Shown here one piece after another: positions 37,847 to 37,883 of a stretch of 37,883 nt of DNA; position 1 is the first letter of the stretch; every line of letters begins with the position of its first letter. A program made the translations under genes and the position numbers. The notes beneath the pieces were generated by a model. The model saw nothing but the letters and a program-made list of their open reading frames with translations, did no database searches and had not been told where the DNA came from. This DNA is from a virus: positions 1 to 37,883 of the IMG/VR virus record IMGVR_UViG_3300042090_001067; one strand, given 5' to 3'.

Positions 37847-37883
37847 GAATTGCGAAACGACCACCGCGCTACGAATATAGGGC
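37847..37883. repeat. Terminal direct repeat, right copy
   Basis: Exact copy of positions 1-37, beginning right after the stop codon of the last gene. It contains the 5' arm of the terminator whose 3' arm lies at 39-50 on the left side of the junction. Confidence 0.9.

Overview
This window is a tailed double-stranded DNA bacteriophage genome that appears complete. The first 37 bases are repeated exactly at the end (37847-37883), and the terminator at 9-52 sits where the last gene (stop at 37846) needs one. The sequence therefore closes into a circle of about 37.85 kb. The base composition is AT-leaning and the genes are packed with 1-8 base stop/start overlaps. The structural genes point to a short-tailed (podovirus-type) phage: an N4-gp56-type major capsid protein, a large P22-like portal, a gp10-like tail needle or stabilisation protein and putative ejection proteins, with no tape measure, tail tube or baseplate seen. 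The host cannot be read from the sequence. Several small proteins recall phage-derived genes of environmental Chlamydiae and other intracellular bacteria, but this is a weak impression.

Rightward arm (37485 through the junction to 8717, plus strand): two small genes behind a repressor/operator region, then a recombination and replication block. That block holds a gp32-like ssDNA-binding protein, a YqaJ-type exonuclease, a wHTH-like protein, a candidate origin with a DnaA box and two GC-rich direct repeats, a helix-turn-helix replication protein, a RusA-like resolvase and a ParB-like protein. Next come two membrane-anchored paralogs sharing the tail motif MKDFHGRLC, a C5 cytosine methyltransferase with a second protein-like frame inside it, a serine recombinase, and a set of duplicated or truncated small genes (7177-8717).

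Leftward arm (37267 down to 8822, minus strand): an XRE-type repressor, terminase small and large subunits, portal, a conserved portal-side protein, scaffold, major capsid, head decoration proteins, head-tail connector, tail stabilisation protein, tail fibres, internal/ejection proteins, a KTSC protein, a giant Gly/Ser/Thr-rich fibre, a coiled-coil protein and a beta-helix fibre. It ends with a small lipoprotein and two Lys-rich proteins. Four plus-strand islands interrupt this arm: a glycosyltransferase (9318), a small membrane-protein cluster (16582-17059), a coiled-coil/membrane gene pair (28159-29499) with its own promoter, and a small RNA polymerase alpha-CTD-like protein (30332) that overlaps a conserved minus-strand gene by 126 bases.

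The most unusual signals are these. (1) Three separate minus-strand leaders (major capsid, long fibre, ParB-like gene) can fold so that the Shine-Dalgarno sequence is the 3' arm of a hairpin. (2) A second conserved-looking frame runs through the methyltransferase gene. (3) There is a four-copy MKDFHGRLC gene family, one copy truncated by a stop codon. (4) An alpha-CTD-like protein is encoded antisense to a conserved gene. (5) No endolysin or integrase is recognisable in an apparently complete genome.
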